From positions 1 through 6,285 of the forward strand of contig DATNPH010000089.1 in assembly GCA_036703315.1 (NCBI GenBank): a stretch of DNA of 6,285 nucleotides, in the 5' to 3' direction. The position numbers and the translations under genes are program-made. This DNA is from DATNPH01 sp036703315. Lineage in GTDB: Bacteria; Cyanobacteriota; Cyanobacteriia; Cyanobacteriales; Coleofasciculaceae. The notes under the pieces are model-generated. The model was not told the DNA's origin, searched no databases, and saw nothing but the letters and a program-made list of their open reading frames with translations. This document shows, piece after piece, positions 5,941-6,285 of the stretch. Each line of letters opens with the position of its first letter. Position 1 is the first letter of the stretch.

Positions 5941-6005
5941 GCGATCGCGCCATCCTCCTCGAAGTCCAATTCCCCCAAAGCCGAAGCAGTACGAAAAGCG
6001 ATCGC
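5941..6005. repeat. Pair of HIP1 palindromes in the intergenic spacer
   Basis: Two exact GCGATCGC octamers at 5941-5948 and 5998-6005, each preceded by AAA, lie 57 bp apart upstream of the antitoxin-like gene. Confidence 0.85.
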
Positions 6006-6050
6006 TCCCATAAGCTACGATGAATCCAAAGATCGACAGAGAGAAAACCC

Positions 6051-6285
6051 ATGTCTGAGCAAGTGCGTTACATTACCAACGAGCAGGGGGAGCGAGTTGG
6101 CGTCTTGTTAGATTTGGAAGCCTACAATCGACTAGCGAACCCATTAGCTCTAGATGACGAGTGCTTAATTGGCTTAAGCCAAGATGAGCTGCAAGCATTA
6201 GCCGATAGTAAGCTAGCTCCCGCCGCACAAAATCAATTGAACGATTTGCTAGTTCAGAATGCAGAATCTCAGCTTTCTGCCGATG
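6051..6285 (+). CDS. Antitoxin-like small protein, N-terminal part (truncated by window edge)
   Basis: An ATG at 6051 opens 78 complete codons that run off the right edge (MSEQVRYITNEQGERVGVLL...). The N-terminal pattern YITNEQGERVGVLLDLEAYNRL, split here as YITNEQGERV then GVLLDLEAYNRL, resembles the DNA-binding/dimerisation strand of Phd/YefM-like antitoxins. The next part (LIGLSQDELQALADSKLAPA, then LNDLLVQNAE) is typical of a small cyanobacterial family of about 90-110 aa often placed before an HNH or toxin gene. That genomic habit is recalled, not shown here. The start is supported by AGAGAGA (6038-6044) six bases upstream. About 200 bp and possible terminator hairpins separate it from the PIN gene, so it is probably a separate transcription unit. 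Its partner lies outside the window. Confidence 0.65.
   Translation, partial: MSEQVRYITNEQGERVGVLLDLEAYNRLANPLALDDECLIGLSQDELQALADSKLAPAAQNQLNDLLVQNAESQLSAD

Overview
The window looks like cyanobacterial chromosome. It carries five copies of the octamer GCGATCGC (HIP1, the highly iterated palindrome of many cyanobacteria). Its proteins are also of types common in filamentous and other large-genome cyanobacteria: a long TPR protein with a CHAT-type C-terminus, and a small antitoxin-like protein opening YITNEQGERVGVLLD. The genus cannot be fixed from the sequence alone.

Left part (1-1584, minus strand): a two-gene DNA-repair operon. A Fpg/Nei-family DNA glycosylase (622-1584) is followed, with an ATGA stop/start overlap, by the N-terminal 208 codons of an ATP-dependent DNA ligase that runs off the left edge. 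Together they suggest excision of damaged bases and sealing of the repaired strand.

Middle (1585-1887): a divergent intergenic region of about 300 bp with two perfect inverted repeats and no convincing gene. A 24-codon upstream ORF overlaps the start of the next gene out of frame.

Right-middle (1888-5850, plus strand): a compact three-gene unit. First comes a large TPR protein with about 16 tandem TPRs, then the opening strands of a CHAT (caspase-like) domain. The reading frame then ends early. The last ~49 residues of a CHAT domain follow in the +1 frame, and the catalytic core that should lie between is missing, so this looks like an internal deletion plus frameshift. Second, three bases after the CHAT-tail stop, is a protein with a C-terminal STAS-like (DUF4325-type) domain. 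Third, overlapping it by one base, is a PIN-domain protein with its acidic residues present. TPR-CHAT, STAS-like and PIN in one tight operon resemble a conflict, defence or toxin-antitoxin type module. I do not recognise this combination as a named system. The copy here appears to have lost its CHAT protease.

Right edge (5851-6285): a 200-bp spacer with AT-rich inverted repeats (possible terminator) and two HIP1 sites, then the start of a small antitoxin-like gene cut by the window edge.
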